Below are positions 16,021 through 24,261 of a stretch of DNA of 64,000 nt, in pieces (within the stretch, counting starts at the first letter, position 1; the number at the start of each line of letters is the position of its first letter). The notes under the pieces are model-generated. The model worked only from the letters and a program-made list of their open reading frames with translations, was not told the origin of the DNA and did not search any database. The translations under genes and the position numbers were made by a program. Source of the DNA: Curtobacterium sp. MCBD17_035 (GTDB taxonomy: Bacteria > Actinomycetota > Actinomycetes > Actinomycetales > Microbacteriaceae). The stretch is taken from contig NZ_CP126279.1 in NCBI RefSeq assembly GCF_003234815.2, positions 1,612,001-1,676,000 of the forward strand. Direction: 5' to 3'.

Positions 16021-16478
16021 ACCGACCGAGTAAGCGCAGCGATCGGGCAGGTGACAGGGATTCCGAGTGGTCGCGTCGGATCGGGCCGGAAGCGACGCGG
16101 ACACGACGCACGGCCGTGCGGGCGCAACGTTCCGCGCGCGGTGTCCTCATCGTCTACGTCGCGGGCCTGATCATCGTGTTCGGCTCGCAAGGCTTCCGCT
16201 CGACCGGGGAACGGACGCTTCCGAACGTGCTCCTGTTCGGAAGCATGATCCTGGTGCTCGCCTGCGAGACCGAGCTGACCATCCGGCAGCAGAGGTCCAT
16301 GTCGCAGGCGCGGAAACAGGCCAGCGCAGTGCTCACCCGTGGCACCGGTGAGACCCGGAACGTGCTTCCCTCGGACGACTACCTCCTCCAACTGTCACGG
16401 TTCGACCAATGGACCGCCCGGTACAAGCTTCGATGGTTCGACGGCACGGTCCCGTCCTCCCGAAGCGCACAGCCGTAA
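16017..16478 (+). CDS. Two-span membrane protein, unknown function
   Basis: 153 residues, GTG start overlapping the previous stop. A basic, Arg-rich N-terminus is followed by two membrane helices (GVLIVYVAGLIIVFGSQGF and NVLLFGSMILVLACETEL, about residues 43-87) and a cytoplasmic tail. No family recognised. It forms a likely two-gene unit with the small basic protein upstream. Confidence 0.6.
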   Translation: MNRPSKRSDRAGDRDSEWSRRIGPEATRTRRTAVRAQRSARGVLIVYVAGLIIVFGSQGFRSTGERTLPNVLLFGSMILVLACETELTIRQQRSMSQARKQASAVLTRGTGETRNVLPSDDYLLQLSRFDQWTARYKLRWFDGTVPSSRSAQP

Positions 16479-16639
16479 GCGCCGACCTTTCGTCTGGACA
16501 GCCGCAGGAAGGCGCGAGTTCCGGTAAGCCATCGGCCATCGGACGCCGCTCGTCGACGCGGCCTACTCCGTAAAACGCGTCAGCCAGCACGTCTGCTCGA
16601 CGGTGGTCGGAGATGCTGCCACTTCCCTAGGATCGAAGC

Positions 16640-17269
16640 ATGGACCTTGCCGACGTTCTCAAGAGAGTTGAGGCGTCTTACCGCGGCAGTGCGTCGTGGA
16701 CCGACCCCCATGTTGACCGCGAGGTCGAGGATGCCGAGTACTCGCGGGTCACCGATCCGGACCGCTACCGGATCGTGGGAGCCAGGGCGAGTGCGTGGGA
16801 GCGAGCCCTCGTGGACCTGGGCCTCGCCGCCGCTGAGCAGGCACGGCTTCCCGATTGGCCGTACGGCCCGAGGGGCGTCTTCGCGATTCGCCTCCGCCCA
16901 CGCGTCGCCGACGCGTTGGAACTCCTCGTGGTGCACGGGTCGATGGAGTCAGTGTCCGACACGGTGATCGGCATCGGGATCGGAATCCCACCCGTGATGG
17001 TGGCCATGGAGCCCGACTGTGGGTGCGACGCATGCGACTCCGGCTCGGCCGATCTCCTCGACGTGGTCGACCAGGCGTTCGTCGACGTGGTCTCTGGCGA
17101 GATCCTCTACGCCGAAGGCGACGGTTGGACGCTCATCGACACTCATGAGCGTTCTCAGTACACCGGCGGCATCAACGCTGCAGCGATCGCCGCTTCGGTC
17201 CGGCGTGGTGACCCAGTCGGCATTCGTGCCTTGATCGGTCGGGCTTGGCTCTCTGCAGCGGACCAGTAG
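16640..17269 (+). CDS. DUF6226-like conserved protein
   Basis: 209 residues. Soluble, with the notable segment MEPDCGCDACDSGSADLLDV (about residues 127-146), a cysteine cluster that may bind metal, and an N-terminal stretch MDLADVLKRVEASYRG with an ASWTDPH motif. I recall this arrangement from an actinobacterial family of unknown function (DUF6226), but cannot confirm the match. It appears intact. The repeated motif at 17288-17307 lies 18 bases after its stop. Confidence 0.65.
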   Translation: MDLADVLKRVEASYRGSASWTDPHVDREVEDAEYSRVTDPDRYRIVGARASAWERALVDLGLAAAEQARLPDWPYGPRGVFAIRLRPRVADALELLVVHGSMESVSDTVIGIGIGIPPVMVAMEPDCGCDACDSGSADLLDVVDQAFVDVVSGEILYAEGDGWTLIDTHERSQYTGGINAAAIAASVRRGDPVGIRALIGRAWLSAADQ

Positions 17270-17287
17270 GCAGCGTGATCGGCGTCT

Positions 17288-17307
17288 CGGCAGCCGATCG
17301 GCTACCG
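17288..17307. repeat. Repeated motif copy (near-perfect 20-bp palindrome)
   Basis: CGGCAGCCGATCGGCTACCG is palindromic except for one A/C pair. On the minus strand it reads TAGCCGATCGGCTGCCGA, an exact fit to the 18-bp consensus, and continues into GACG as does the copy at 21151. The TAG is the stop codon of the GNAT fragment on that strand. Confidence 0.75.
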
Positions 17308-17550
17308 AACGTTCTGAGCGAGCGTCACCCACTCCTCGTCGCGGACGTAGCCCAGCGCATCGTTCGCGCGGAGGATCGCGACATTGTCCACGGAACCACC
17401 TGTGCGAAATCGCGTAACGCCCTCTGCCGCGAGCGTCAGCACAGAAGCCGCCTTCACGGCGATACCCAAACCCCGACCACGCCAGGCTCGGTGGACAACG
17501 GTGAAGTGCGTCTCAGCCTCCACTCCGTCGATGTCCACGAAAGTATTGGG
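17302..17550 (-). pseudogene. GNAT acetyltransferase, C-terminal fragment
   Basis: About 80 residues match the acetyl-CoA-binding half of a GNAT: THFTVVHRAWRGRGLGIAVK, then ASVLTLAAEGVTRFRTGG and NDALGYVRDEEWVTLA. The N-terminal half is replaced, from about 17550, by sequence antisense to the secreted-protein gene on the plus strand. Its stop codon TAG (17302-17304) belongs to the repeated motif. Clearly a truncated remnant. Confidence 0.7.
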
Positions 17551-18194
17551 CCTGGGTGGGGCCATCATCATCGCAGGAATAACGGTCGGAGCAGCAGCTC
17601 CGGCATCGGCGGCCACGGCCGCCGCCACTGGGACCGCAGACGGAGTGGCGCGTGTGGTCGATCGTACGTCCGAAGCGATGCCCGTCGACAGTACCGCGAT
17701 CCGAACGCTCCACGCACGCATCCAGTCTCTGAGCACAGCTCAACGGACTGAGGGAAGCGAGTGTCGGCGCAGTGCGGTCGACGGCGGACATCCCGCTTCC
17801 GGCGGGGGTGACGATGAAGCCGGGTGAGACCGTGCTGGTGAACTACGCCGACGGCGTCGTGACCCACACCGCCATCACTGCTTCCTGCACTTCGACCTCG
17901 AGCGCCCAGACCCCGTACAAGGAGTCTGGGTACGCCTGGTCGTACCACGACCACCACCTGAGTGCTGGGTGCGCCGGTGGCACTTCCGTGAACGGGCTGC
18001 TCGAGACCAAGGCGACCATCGGGTGGACGGCACGCGATTTCGAGACCGTGACCGTAGACCCGAACTCGTCGATGTACTGGGCCACGGACGCGAAGTGCAA
18101 GGGCAGCTCGAACACCAGCTGGCACGGCCTGAACTCGATCGGTTCTTCGGTCACCGCGCAATCCGCGACCAAGACGCTCGCCTGTAGCGTCTAG
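17531..18194 (+). pseudogene. Secreted cysteine-containing protein, frameshifted
   Basis: The ATG at 17531 opens a signal peptide (MSTKVLGLGGAIIIAGITVG, cleavage near APASAA). The frame is lost between about 17745 and 17770, and a second frame, open from a GTG at 17772, continues to 18194 with PLPAGVTMKPGETVLVNYAD, several cysteines and a NTSWHGLNSIGSS stretch. The two halves fit one exported protein of roughly 220 residues interrupted by a single-base change. The start region overlaps the GNAT fragment on the opposite strand. Function unknown. Confidence 0.55.
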
Positions 18195-18219
18195 GTCGGC
18201 TAACTCCTAAGGAGGCATC

Positions 18220-18657
18220 ATGGCAACGTCGGATATTCACATGCAAACCAGTCGCGCTCACGCGTCGGCTGGCCGAGTCACCCTGGCGGTCGTCGCCGGC
18301 GTCGTGGTCGGACTCCTGGCGTACTACGTCATCTCCGTCGTGGCGACTGCGCCGCTCACCGGCTGGTTCACCGTCCACCCGCTGATCCTGTTGATGGTCG
18401 GGGTGGTCGCTGCGGCATCGGTGTTCGTGTCGTGGCGGGTACCCGTGATCGGACTCGCGGCAGGCGTCGTTGTCCTGGCCATCGTCGCCTTCGTCGTCGT
18501 GGAGCGAGTGAGCTGGAACAGCAGTGACGTCGGAACGCTTACCCCGACAGGAGTCCTCGGATACGGTGCCGCAAGTGGCTACCCGATCATGCTCGGGGCT
18601 GTCATGGTCACCGGTTCCATCATGCAGCTGCTGACACAGCGCACTCACCGAAAGTAG
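18220..18657 (+). CDS. Four-span membrane protein, unknown function
   Basis: 145 residues with a strong ribosome site AAGGAGG at 18209-18215. Four hydrophobic segments (for example VTLAVVAGVVVGLLAYYVIS and PVIGLAAGVVVLAIVAFVVV) and a short basic C-terminus. It lies 25 bases after the secreted-protein frame and is followed by a good terminator, so the two probably formed one transcript. No family recognised. Confidence 0.65.
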   Translation: MATSDIHMQTSRAHASAGRVTLAVVAGVVVGLLAYYVISVVATAPLTGWFTVHPLILLMVGVVAAASVFVSWRVPVIGLAAGVVVLAIVAFVVVERVSWNSSDVGTLTPTGVLGYGAASGYPIMLGAVMVTGSIMQLLTQRTHRK

Positions 18658-18665
18658 TCATCCTG

Positions 18666-18701
18666 AAAGCGGCTCCGGGCATCGCCTGGGGCCGCTTTTT
18701 T
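18666..18701 (+). terminator. Intrinsic terminator with T run
   Basis: AAAGCGGCTCCGGGC pairs with GCCTGGGGCCGCTTT around a short ATC loop, followed by a run of six T. It is the most classical rho-independent terminator in the window and ends the 17531-18657 transcript. Confidence 0.85.
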
Positions 18702-18806
18702 GGCTGTGGGACACGACTGTGGGTTGGCGTGCGCGTGGCGGCGGGCGAGCAGGGACGAAGGCGCCTCGAGCTGGAACCGCGGCCACCGCCGGGCTGCCGC
18801 CTGAGA

Positions 18807-19043
18807 TCAACCAGTGGATGTCGAGTAGATCTCGGGCATCGGATGCCCGACACCCTTCCGGTTCTGGTGCATGAGCGCGCCCTGCTCAGCGCCCATCCGG
18901 TATAGCCACCCACCTCGCGAGTGGCCACCGCACTCGCACTTCCAGTGGAAGTGCTCGAGCTGCATGGCGTCGTAGCTGCCGTCTCCACCACGGTCGTCTG
19001 AGCGGACCGCATTCACGAGGCCCCGGAGGAAGTCCCAGACCAT
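18807..19043 (-). CDS. Small protein with CxC motif
   Basis: 78 residues from the ATG at 19043, which overlaps the upstream stop (TGATG). The sequence holds MQLEHFHWKCECGGHSRGGW and a C-terminal VGHPMPEIYS; the Cys/His pattern could bind metal but is too short to class. A longer frame to 19118 exists, but the coupled start is more likely. Function unknown. Confidence 0.5.
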   Translation of the reverse strand: MVWDFLRGLVNAVRSDDRGGDGSYDAMQLEHFHWKCECGGHSRGGWLYRMGAEQGALMHQNRKGVGHPMPEIYSTSTG

Positions 19044-19258
19044 CAGGACACGCTCGGTGCGCTCTTGCCGCCGAGCTGTTCGCGGCCGATCCCCGTCTTC
19101 AGGACTTTCTCGTCCCACTGCTCCACGAGCTCCATGACGGACGACGGGTCGACGCCGTCCTTGACTGCGTCGTACCGGGTTCCCTCGTCGACGTGCTCCG
19201 CCGACGCCTTGAACGCGTCGAGGTGGAAGTAGCTGTTCCAGCGCGTCTCTCGAATCAT
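19043..19258 (-). CDS. 71-residue protein, unknown function
   Basis: Starts at ATG 19258 and encodes a soluble, charged protein (MIRETRWNSYFHLDAFKASA, then VMELVEQWDEKVLKTGIG). It ends TGATG into the next small gene, so the two form a translationally coupled pair. Nothing further can be said of its role; the pairing of two tiny soluble genes recalls toxin-antitoxin modules, but no motif supports that. Confidence 0.5.
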   Translation of the reverse strand: MIRETRWNSYFHLDAFKASAEHVDEGTRYDAVKDGVDPSSVMELVEQWDEKVLKTGIGREQLGGKSAPSVS

Positions 19259-19322
19259 CGTCGACGAGTAGGGGTCCGCAAAGTGCCCATCAGGTGATCA
19301 TCACTCAGGACTACGGCGATCG

Positions 19323-19630
19323 TCACGCTGAGGTCTGGCCCGGAACGGCGGCCAGCCGCTCCACGGCCCCGATCAGCTCCAGGACGGACCCGAATCGCTG
19401 GTTGACGTGATGCGCTGTGCACTTCTGCACGACCTTCGCACCTCATCCTCGCCGGTGAACAGCGACTCCGGCCCAGAGAAGATGTACGACAGCTCGTCCA
19501 GGAGCGCCCTATCGGCGCGGAGGAGAGCGCATGGCAGATTGCAGACCGAATTATCCGCGAAGGCCCCACCGGGCTTTAGCTCGCCCGTCCGGCTGACGAT
19601 CCTGTTCGGGGCGTCAAGACGTTCGGTCAC
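19323..19630 (-). pseudogene. Short gene coupled to MFS transporter, frameshifted
   Basis: The GTG at 19630 overlaps the stop of the MFS gene (GTGA). The first 65 residues include LPCALLRADRALLDELSYIF and GPESLFTGEDEVR. Near 19431-19441 the frame must shift by one base to continue as KVVQKCTAHHVNQRFGSVLE and on to the TGA at 19323; this end recalls the last helices of a Ser/Thr kinase domain (R-F-G-S-V-x-E-L). Without the shift it stops at 19373. Function uncertain. Confidence 0.4.
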
Positions 19631-20799
19631 TCACTAGCGCCCAGCAGTTGCTTGCGCGGGGCGATGCTTGCCGCGAGAACGGTGAGCAACCCGACCAGGG
19701 CGAGTGGGACGGCCACGTCGGCGTGATCGATGAGGGCGCCGGTGGCGGCGGAGGCGAGCGCAGCTCCGAGATTGACAGCGGTGTTCACCCAGGTCGAAGC
19801 CTCGGTCCGGGCGGCTTCGGGCACGACAGCCTCAGCGACGAGGTACCCGGTGATGAGGGACGGCGCGAGGAACAGACCGAGCAACACGAGCCCACCTGCG
19901 AACCAGATCAGGCCACCGACCTGGGAGACGCCGACAGCGACGATCCCCATGCCGACGGCAAGCAGCAGCAGCTTCGTCCCGAGCGTTGCCCGCCAGCGGA
20001 TGTGCCCGTAGAGCACACCGCCGATCGCGCTCCCGGCGGCGAACGCAGCGAGCAGCCACCCCGAGCTCGCCACGGAGCCGTGTTCTTCCGCGACCGCGGG
20101 CGCAACAATCTCGGCAACACCGAGCACGCATCCGACCCCGACGAGCACGACCAGGACGCGAGGGAATCCGGGCTGTCTCAGCGGCCGCTGCGCTCGGTAG
20201 GTGTCGCTGCTGTTTGACGACTGCGCCCGTGACGCGGTACTCGTCGTGAGCCCGAGGGTGCCGACGAGAACGACCACAGCAGTCAGCAACAGGCCGATCG
20301 CGGCTGTTGTGGCGGTGATGACGCTGGCGATCAGGACCGGACCGATCACGAAGAGCAATTCCTCGGCGACCGCGTCGACGCTGAACGCTTGCTTCCGCTG
20401 TTCGCCCGGTTGGGTGAGGGCCGCCCAGATGACGCGCATCGCCGCTCCCAGCGGCGGGGCGGTCACCCCGATCACGGCGCTTTCGGCGAGGATGATGAGA
20501 AGTGGTGCATGCGCGGCGACGGATGCTGCGAGCACGGCGAGGCCCGCGGCTTGACTGGCGCCGAGCGTCGTGAGAGCACGTCGTTGCCCCCATCGGTCGA
20601 CTGCCCGGGCGCGCGACGGAGCGGCAACGACGTTGGCTACGCCGAAGACAGCGGCCGCGACACCTGCGGCAGCGAATGAGCTGGTGCTTTCCTGTACGGC
20701 GAGGACGATGCCGAGGCTCGCCATCGCGAGAGCGGAACGACCGACGAGTGCCGGGATGAAGGCGCGAAGCGCGTCGGGAATACGAAGCACGGTGAGCAT
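19627..20799 (-). CDS. MFS transporter
   Basis: 390 residues, ATG at 20799, with 11-12 hydrophobic segments. The fold is that of drug-efflux-type major facilitator proteins; a cytoplasmic RARAVDRWGQRRALT loop after helix 2 is the MFS signature. The central loop (STASRAQSSNSSDTYRAQRP) separates the two six-helix halves. Substrate not predictable. Upstream, the 381-base interval to 21180 contains no gene. Confidence 0.85.
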   Translation of the reverse strand: MLTVLRIPDALRAFIPALVGRSALAMASLGIVLAVQESTSSFAAAGVAAAVFGVANVVAAPSRARAVDRWGQRRALTTLGASQAAGLAVLAASVAAHAPLLIILAESAVIGVTAPPLGAAMRVIWAALTQPGEQRKQAFSVDAVAEELLFVIGPVLIASVITATTAAIGLLLTAVVVLVGTLGLTTSTASRAQSSNSSDTYRAQRPLRQPGFPRVLVVLVGVGCVLGVAEIVAPAVAEEHGSVASSGWLLAAFAAGSAIGGVLYGHIRWRATLGTKLLLLAVGMGIVAVGVSQVGGLIWFAGGLVLLGLFLAPSLITGYLVAEAVVPEAARTEASTWVNTAVNLGAALASAATGALIDHADVAVPLALVGLLTVLAASIAPRKQLLGASE

Positions 20800-20975
20800 G
20801 GAGAACGCTTGGTGATGCGCTTACAGCGTGCGGCTGAAGCGGTACTAACGGTTGAAGCCCGGGGCACGACAAAGACACCCTGGGGTCAGGTTCCTGCGCG
20901 GGCGAGACGCAGGGCCGTTAGTTGAACATCACGATGTGCACGTTGCGACGGTAGCACCGGCAGCGCGCTGCCTCA

Positions 20976-21150
20976 GTAGCCGATGACGACCCGTAGCTGC
21001 CAGAACGGCCCGAAAAGTCGCCGCGGCTGCACCTCAAAACGAACGTCAACGTCCGGAAACTCCACTCCGCCACCCCTGGTCACTCAGCGATTCTTGCAGC
21101 CTGAGCATCATCTCCTGCTGCGGAATCACGAAGGAGAACTCGATGGCGTC
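20976..21150 (-). repeat. Inverted duplication, copy 2, bounded by motif copies
   Basis: Minus-strand sequence from about 21150 to 20988 repeats 15690-15866, including the FPDVDVRFEVQ coding segment, which here ends after LRVV with IGY and a stop inside the motif copy (TAGCCGATGACG, plus strand 20977). The other side meets CCGTAGCCGATCGG at 21151. Both homology breakpoints therefore coincide with motif copies. Confidence 0.75.
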
Positions 21151-21170
21151 CCGTAGCCGATCGGCAGCCG
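21151..21170. repeat. Repeated motif copy
   Basis: CCGTAGCCGATCGGCAGCCG, followed by AGACG. It fits the 18-bp consensus TAGCCGATCGGNNGCCGA exactly and agrees with 23 of 25 bases of the 17302 copy read on the minus strand. It stands 10 bases beyond the stop of the 72-residue membrane protein gene. Confidence 0.75.
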
Positions 21171-21180
21171 AGACGAGCGG

Positions 21181-21399
21181 TCAGTCCTGCTTGCGCTCGT
21201 CCTCGTCAGCCCACCGACGAAGCAGCTGGCGGTTTTCGCGTACTCGCGCAGTCACCGCGACAGCCGCAGTAGCAAAGCCCGCAACGATCATGATCCATCC
21301 GAGCACCATCTGGCCCGACGTCGAATAAGTCGAATAAGTGGACCCGAGCACTCCGACGACGATGCCAACGAGGGCGATGACAGGAAGACCGACCTTCAC
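21181..21399 (-). CDS. Small two-span membrane protein
   Basis: 72 residues, GTG start at 21399. Two helices (VGLPVIALVGIVVGVLGSTY and MVLGWIMIVAGFATAAVAVT) and a charged C-terminus RRWADEDERKQD. No family. Its stop adjoins the motif copy at 21151-21170. It precedes, on the same strand, nothing; upstream is the end of another MFS gene. Confidence 0.55.
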   Translation of the reverse strand: MKVGLPVIALVGIVVGVLGSTYSTYSTSGQMVLGWIMIVAGFATAAVAVTARVRENRQLLRRWADEDERKQD

Positions 21400-21450
21400 G
21401 ACGTGAACGGTACCGGGAGCTAGCTGCTCCTGTGCCCGGTAGCGGATCAG

Positions 21451-22698
21451 CTAGCGAACGGTCGTGGTTCGCAGGGGTGAGCACGCAGCGACAACTACGG
21501 CGGCGGCGAACACGAGAGTCACCGCGAGCAGGGCGAAGCGATCTCCGGCGACGGTCATGAGGGCACCGCCACCCACTGCTCCTACTGCGGCGAGCGTTCG
21601 GTTCGCGCTGCGCATCGTGCCGTTCATGCGGCCGAGGAGGGCGTCGGGTGTGACGGTCTGGCGGAGGCTCATCTCGTTCGCGTTCTCGCACCCCGCCGCA
21701 GCGCCATGCACGGCGAACGCGACGAACAAGACCACGACGGCCACCAGCGGCGCTGCAGCGCCACTGCCAACGGTTGCGAACGTGATGGCCGCCCACGCGA
21801 TCGGGTACGCGGCTCGAGCGGCGATGATCGTCTGGCCGGCACCGAAGCGGGTGCCGAGGCGCGGCGCAGCGGTAGCGCCGAGGAGCATCGCGACTCCGCT
21901 GACGGCGATGATGGCCCCGTACACGGCGGCTGGTAGTGCGAGGGTGCGAAGCGCGAGGGTCGCGAATACCGTCAGACCCGCGGCGTTGGCGAGGAACCAC
22001 AGGTGTGTGGACAGCGCCAGAGGCGCAAGCGTTGCATGACCGTACGTCCAACGCAGACCGTCAACGATGTCGTGCCGCAGCCGCGTACCCGGCAGGCGTG
22101 CCCGCTTCTGCTCGACAACGCGGACCCGGGCGATGAGGACAGCGTCGACGAAGTAGCTCACCGAGTCGAGGGCGATCGCGACCGGCGCGGTGACGATGCT
22201 GACCACGACACCGCCGAGAGCCGGGCCCACCGTCTGCGCTGCCGCGTCACTCTGATCCACCCGCGCATTCGCCGCCAAGAGGAGCGGGCGAGGGACGATC
22301 CGAGGCAGGAGAGACTGCGTGGCGGCGAAGCCCACGACCGACAAGGCACCGAACACGAACAACGCCGCCGCCGTCACGCAGAGGTTCAGTAGTCCAGTCA
22401 GCCAGAGGACCGGAATCGTACCGAGGCACACGCCACGACCGACACTCGCCCAGATCAGGAGTGGCTTCCGCCGGAAGCGATCGACGTACGCGCCGACGAT
22501 CAGACCGAACAATGCATACGGGAGGAATTGGGCAGCGTTCACCAGGCCCACCTCGAACGGAGTGGCGTGCAGCACCGTCACCACGAGAACCGGTACGGCG
22601 ACCGCGCTCACCGCTGATCCGAACGACGAGACTGTCGCGGCCGACCAGTACGAGCGGAACCCGGGCACTCGACGCAGCGTGGTCACGTCGTCGCCCAT
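21451..22698 (-). CDS. MFS exporter, EntS-like
   Basis: 415 residues from the ATG at 22698. The order of helices and the loop VDRFRRKPLLIWASVGRGVC (about residues 75-95) match the MFS_3/EntS-type exporters, as does GCENANEMSLRQTVTPDALL late in the protein. Usual length is 400-420. The gene diverges from the metallophosphoesterase-like gene across 105 bases. Appears intact. Substrate unknown. Confidence 0.85.
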   Translation of the reverse strand: MGDDVTTLRRVPGFRSYWSAATVSSFGSAVSAVAVPVLVVTVLHATPFEVGLVNAAQFLPYALFGLIVGAYVDRFRRKPLLIWASVGRGVCLGTIPVLWLTGLLNLCVTAAALFVFGALSVVGFAATQSLLPRIVPRPLLLAANARVDQSDAAAQTVGPALGGVVVSIVTAPVAIALDSVSYFVDAVLIARVRVVEQKRARLPGTRLRHDIVDGLRWTYGHATLAPLALSTHLWFLANAAGLTVFATLALRTLALPAAVYGAIIAVSGVAMLLGATAAPRLGTRFGAGQTIIAARAAYPIAWAAITFATVGSGAAAPLVAVVVLFVAFAVHGAAAGCENANEMSLRQTVTPDALLGRMNGTMRSANRTLAAVGAVGGGALMTVAGDRFALLAVTLVFAAAVVVAACSPLRTTTVR

Positions 22699-22803
22699 GC
22701 GCCAACGCTTGCAGATCGCAAACCCACGAGCAAGGAGCTCGGCACCATACGTCCCTGTGCGGGTGGCTGATTGCTCGCCGGGCGTTCGTGGCACTGTGAG
22801 GTC

Positions 22804-23847
22804 ATGGTTTCCAGCGTCGCCGTCCTCTCCGATGTGCACGGCATGCTGCCTGCGCTCGAGCGGGTCCTCAGCGAGCCAGCCGTGGAGCGCGCGGAGCTGA
22901 TCGTCGTGACGGGAGACCACACCTGGGGCCCTCAGCCGGCGCAGGTCCTCGACCGCCTCATGCAACTCGGCGACCGGGCGGTCCTGATCAGGGGGAACGC
23001 GGACCGGGAGCTGCTGTCCATGTCTCGTGGGATCGACGTCGGCCTCGGCGATGACCCCGTGTCAGTGTGGGGCGCGGCGCAGCTCGCCTCCGAGCACCGT
23101 GCCCTCCTGGAGTCGATGGCTGAGAACGTCACGGTCGACATCGACGGGTTCCGGCCGGTGTTCTTCTCACATGCGACGCCGCGCAACGACGAGGAAGTGG
23201 TCCTGGCGCGTCGCGGTGTTCGGAGGTGCGAAGACCGTGCCGTGCCAGCTCGTACCCTCGCGGCTCTCGACGACGCGACGTTCGACGTCACCGCCGCTCG
23301 AGTGAGCGACGGCCAACTGTTCCTGCACGGGTGGGTCGACGAACACGACACGAGCCTCGGGACGGTGCGACTTCCGGTCCTGCTGACTGTTTCCAAGACA
23401 ACCGACGTCGTCATGGACAGCACCGGCGGGACCGGCGAGCTCGTGCCCGAAAGCATCGACGTCATCGCAACAGCGGTGACGCTTCGAGGCGTCATCCCAT
23501 GTGTGGTCGTCGTGACCACGTCGACGCGGAGCGAAGTGCCGCTCGACGTCGGAACCAGCCCGATCGCGCTCCGCCGATGGTGCCGATGGTGGCCATGGGA
23601 CGGTGCGCCGGCGCTTCTGAACTACCGCGCCGTGTCGAGGCGGCTCGGGGGCACGGCCTGCCCCGCGTGCACGCATCGGTGGGACGAACACCCGGGCGGA
23701 GAGGACGTGACGCGGACGACCTGCGGTGAATGCGAGTACGAGCTCGGCACGGTGAGCTGCCGCCGGATGGATCGATCTGCACGGCGACGGTGCCGCGTTG
23801 GCTTCTCGAGCTCGGCCGAGCGGACCCCGGGCGCGGGCACCCCTTAG
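22804..23847 (+). CDS. Chimeric protein: truncated metallophosphoesterase plus unrelated C-terminus
   Basis: 347 residues from ATG 22804. The first 130 are a calcineurin-like phosphoesterase start: LSDVHGMLPAL (D-x-H), VVTGDH, RGNADRE and FFSHATPRNDEE. The family's final GH-x-H metal motif is absent, because from about residue 132 (base 23200-23230) the sequence changes to unrelated protein with VSDGQLFLHGWVDEHD, a Trp-rich WCRWWPWDGAP and four cysteines (CPACTHRW..., CGECEYEL) that look like a zinc ribbon. The frame is open throughout, so a fusion product is possible, but phosphatase activity is unlikely. Confidence 0.6.
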   Translation: MVSSVAVLSDVHGMLPALERVLSEPAVERAELIVVTGDHTWGPQPAQVLDRLMQLGDRAVLIRGNADRELLSMSRGIDVGLGDDPVSVWGAAQLASEHRALLESMAENVTVDIDGFRPVFFSHATPRNDEEVVLARRGVRRCEDRAVPARTLAALDDATFDVTAARVSDGQLFLHGWVDEHDTSLGTVRLPVLLTVSKTTDVVMDSTGGTGELVPESIDVIATAVTLRGVIPCVVVVTTSTRSEVPLDVGTSPIALRRWCRWWPWDGAPALLNYRAVSRRLGGTACPACTHRWDEHPGGEDVTRTTCGECEYELGTVSCRRMDRSARRRCRVGFSSSAERTPGAGTP

Positions 23848-23926
23848 CGGGGGGCGGTCAGCATCCCGCTAGCTGATCTTGCCATCGAGACGCGCGTCGA
23901 CGCTGGCGTGGCCGTAATCTCACTCC

Positions 23927-24235
23927 ATGGCCGAGGCCCTGTTCCCCCTGGTGAGTGTGGCGATCCTCGTGCTCACCGTCGGAGGAATCGTTTGGCGAGG
24001 GCGAGACAAGCGACGGGTTCGTGACGCTCAGCTCGCGCTCAACGCTCAACCCCTGTTGAGCCTGATCCCGGCCGCGTTCCTCGCACTAGGTGCTGTTGCA
24101 CTCGCCATCCTCGGCTTTGGATCGCTTGCAGCAGGCTTCGCGCCCCGGTGGGGCTTCTTCCCCTTGGCTCTCGAGGCGCTAGTCATCATTGGTTTCACCG
24201 TGTGGATCGCCCGTTGTCCGTTCCCCGCGGACTGA
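23927..24235 (+). CDS. Three-span membrane protein, unknown function
   Basis: 102 residues, ATG start. Three hydrophobic helices (LFPLVSVAILVLTVGGIVW, IPAAFLALGAVALAILGFGS, LALEALVIIGFTVWIARCPF) with a basic first loop. Intact and isolated. No family recognised. Confidence 0.6.
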   Translation: MAEALFPLVSVAILVLTVGGIVWRGRDKRRVRDAQLALNAQPLLSLIPAAFLALGAVALAILGFGSLAAGFAPRWGFFPLALEALVIIGFTVWIARCPFPAD

Positions 24236-24261
24236 CGCGTCGCATCTCCAGCTATGCCGAC

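Larger units (their letters stand above)
20800..21180. other. Gene-free interval with inverted duplicate
   Basis: No gene is seen. From left to right it holds the leader of the MFS gene, an 8-bp inverted repeat ACTAACGG (20844-20851) / CCGTTAGT (20915-20922), a partial motif copy at 20974-20988, the inverted duplicate of 15690-15866, and a full motif copy at 21151-21170. Confidence 0.6.

Noticed and set aside
20844-20922. Inverted repeat ACTAACGG / CCGTTAGT, 79 bp end to end, as an integron attC site
   Set aside because: Size would suit attC, but the boxes do not match RYYYAAC/GTTRRRY fully, the pair occurs only once, and no integron integrase is in the window. Kept only as a description of the interval.
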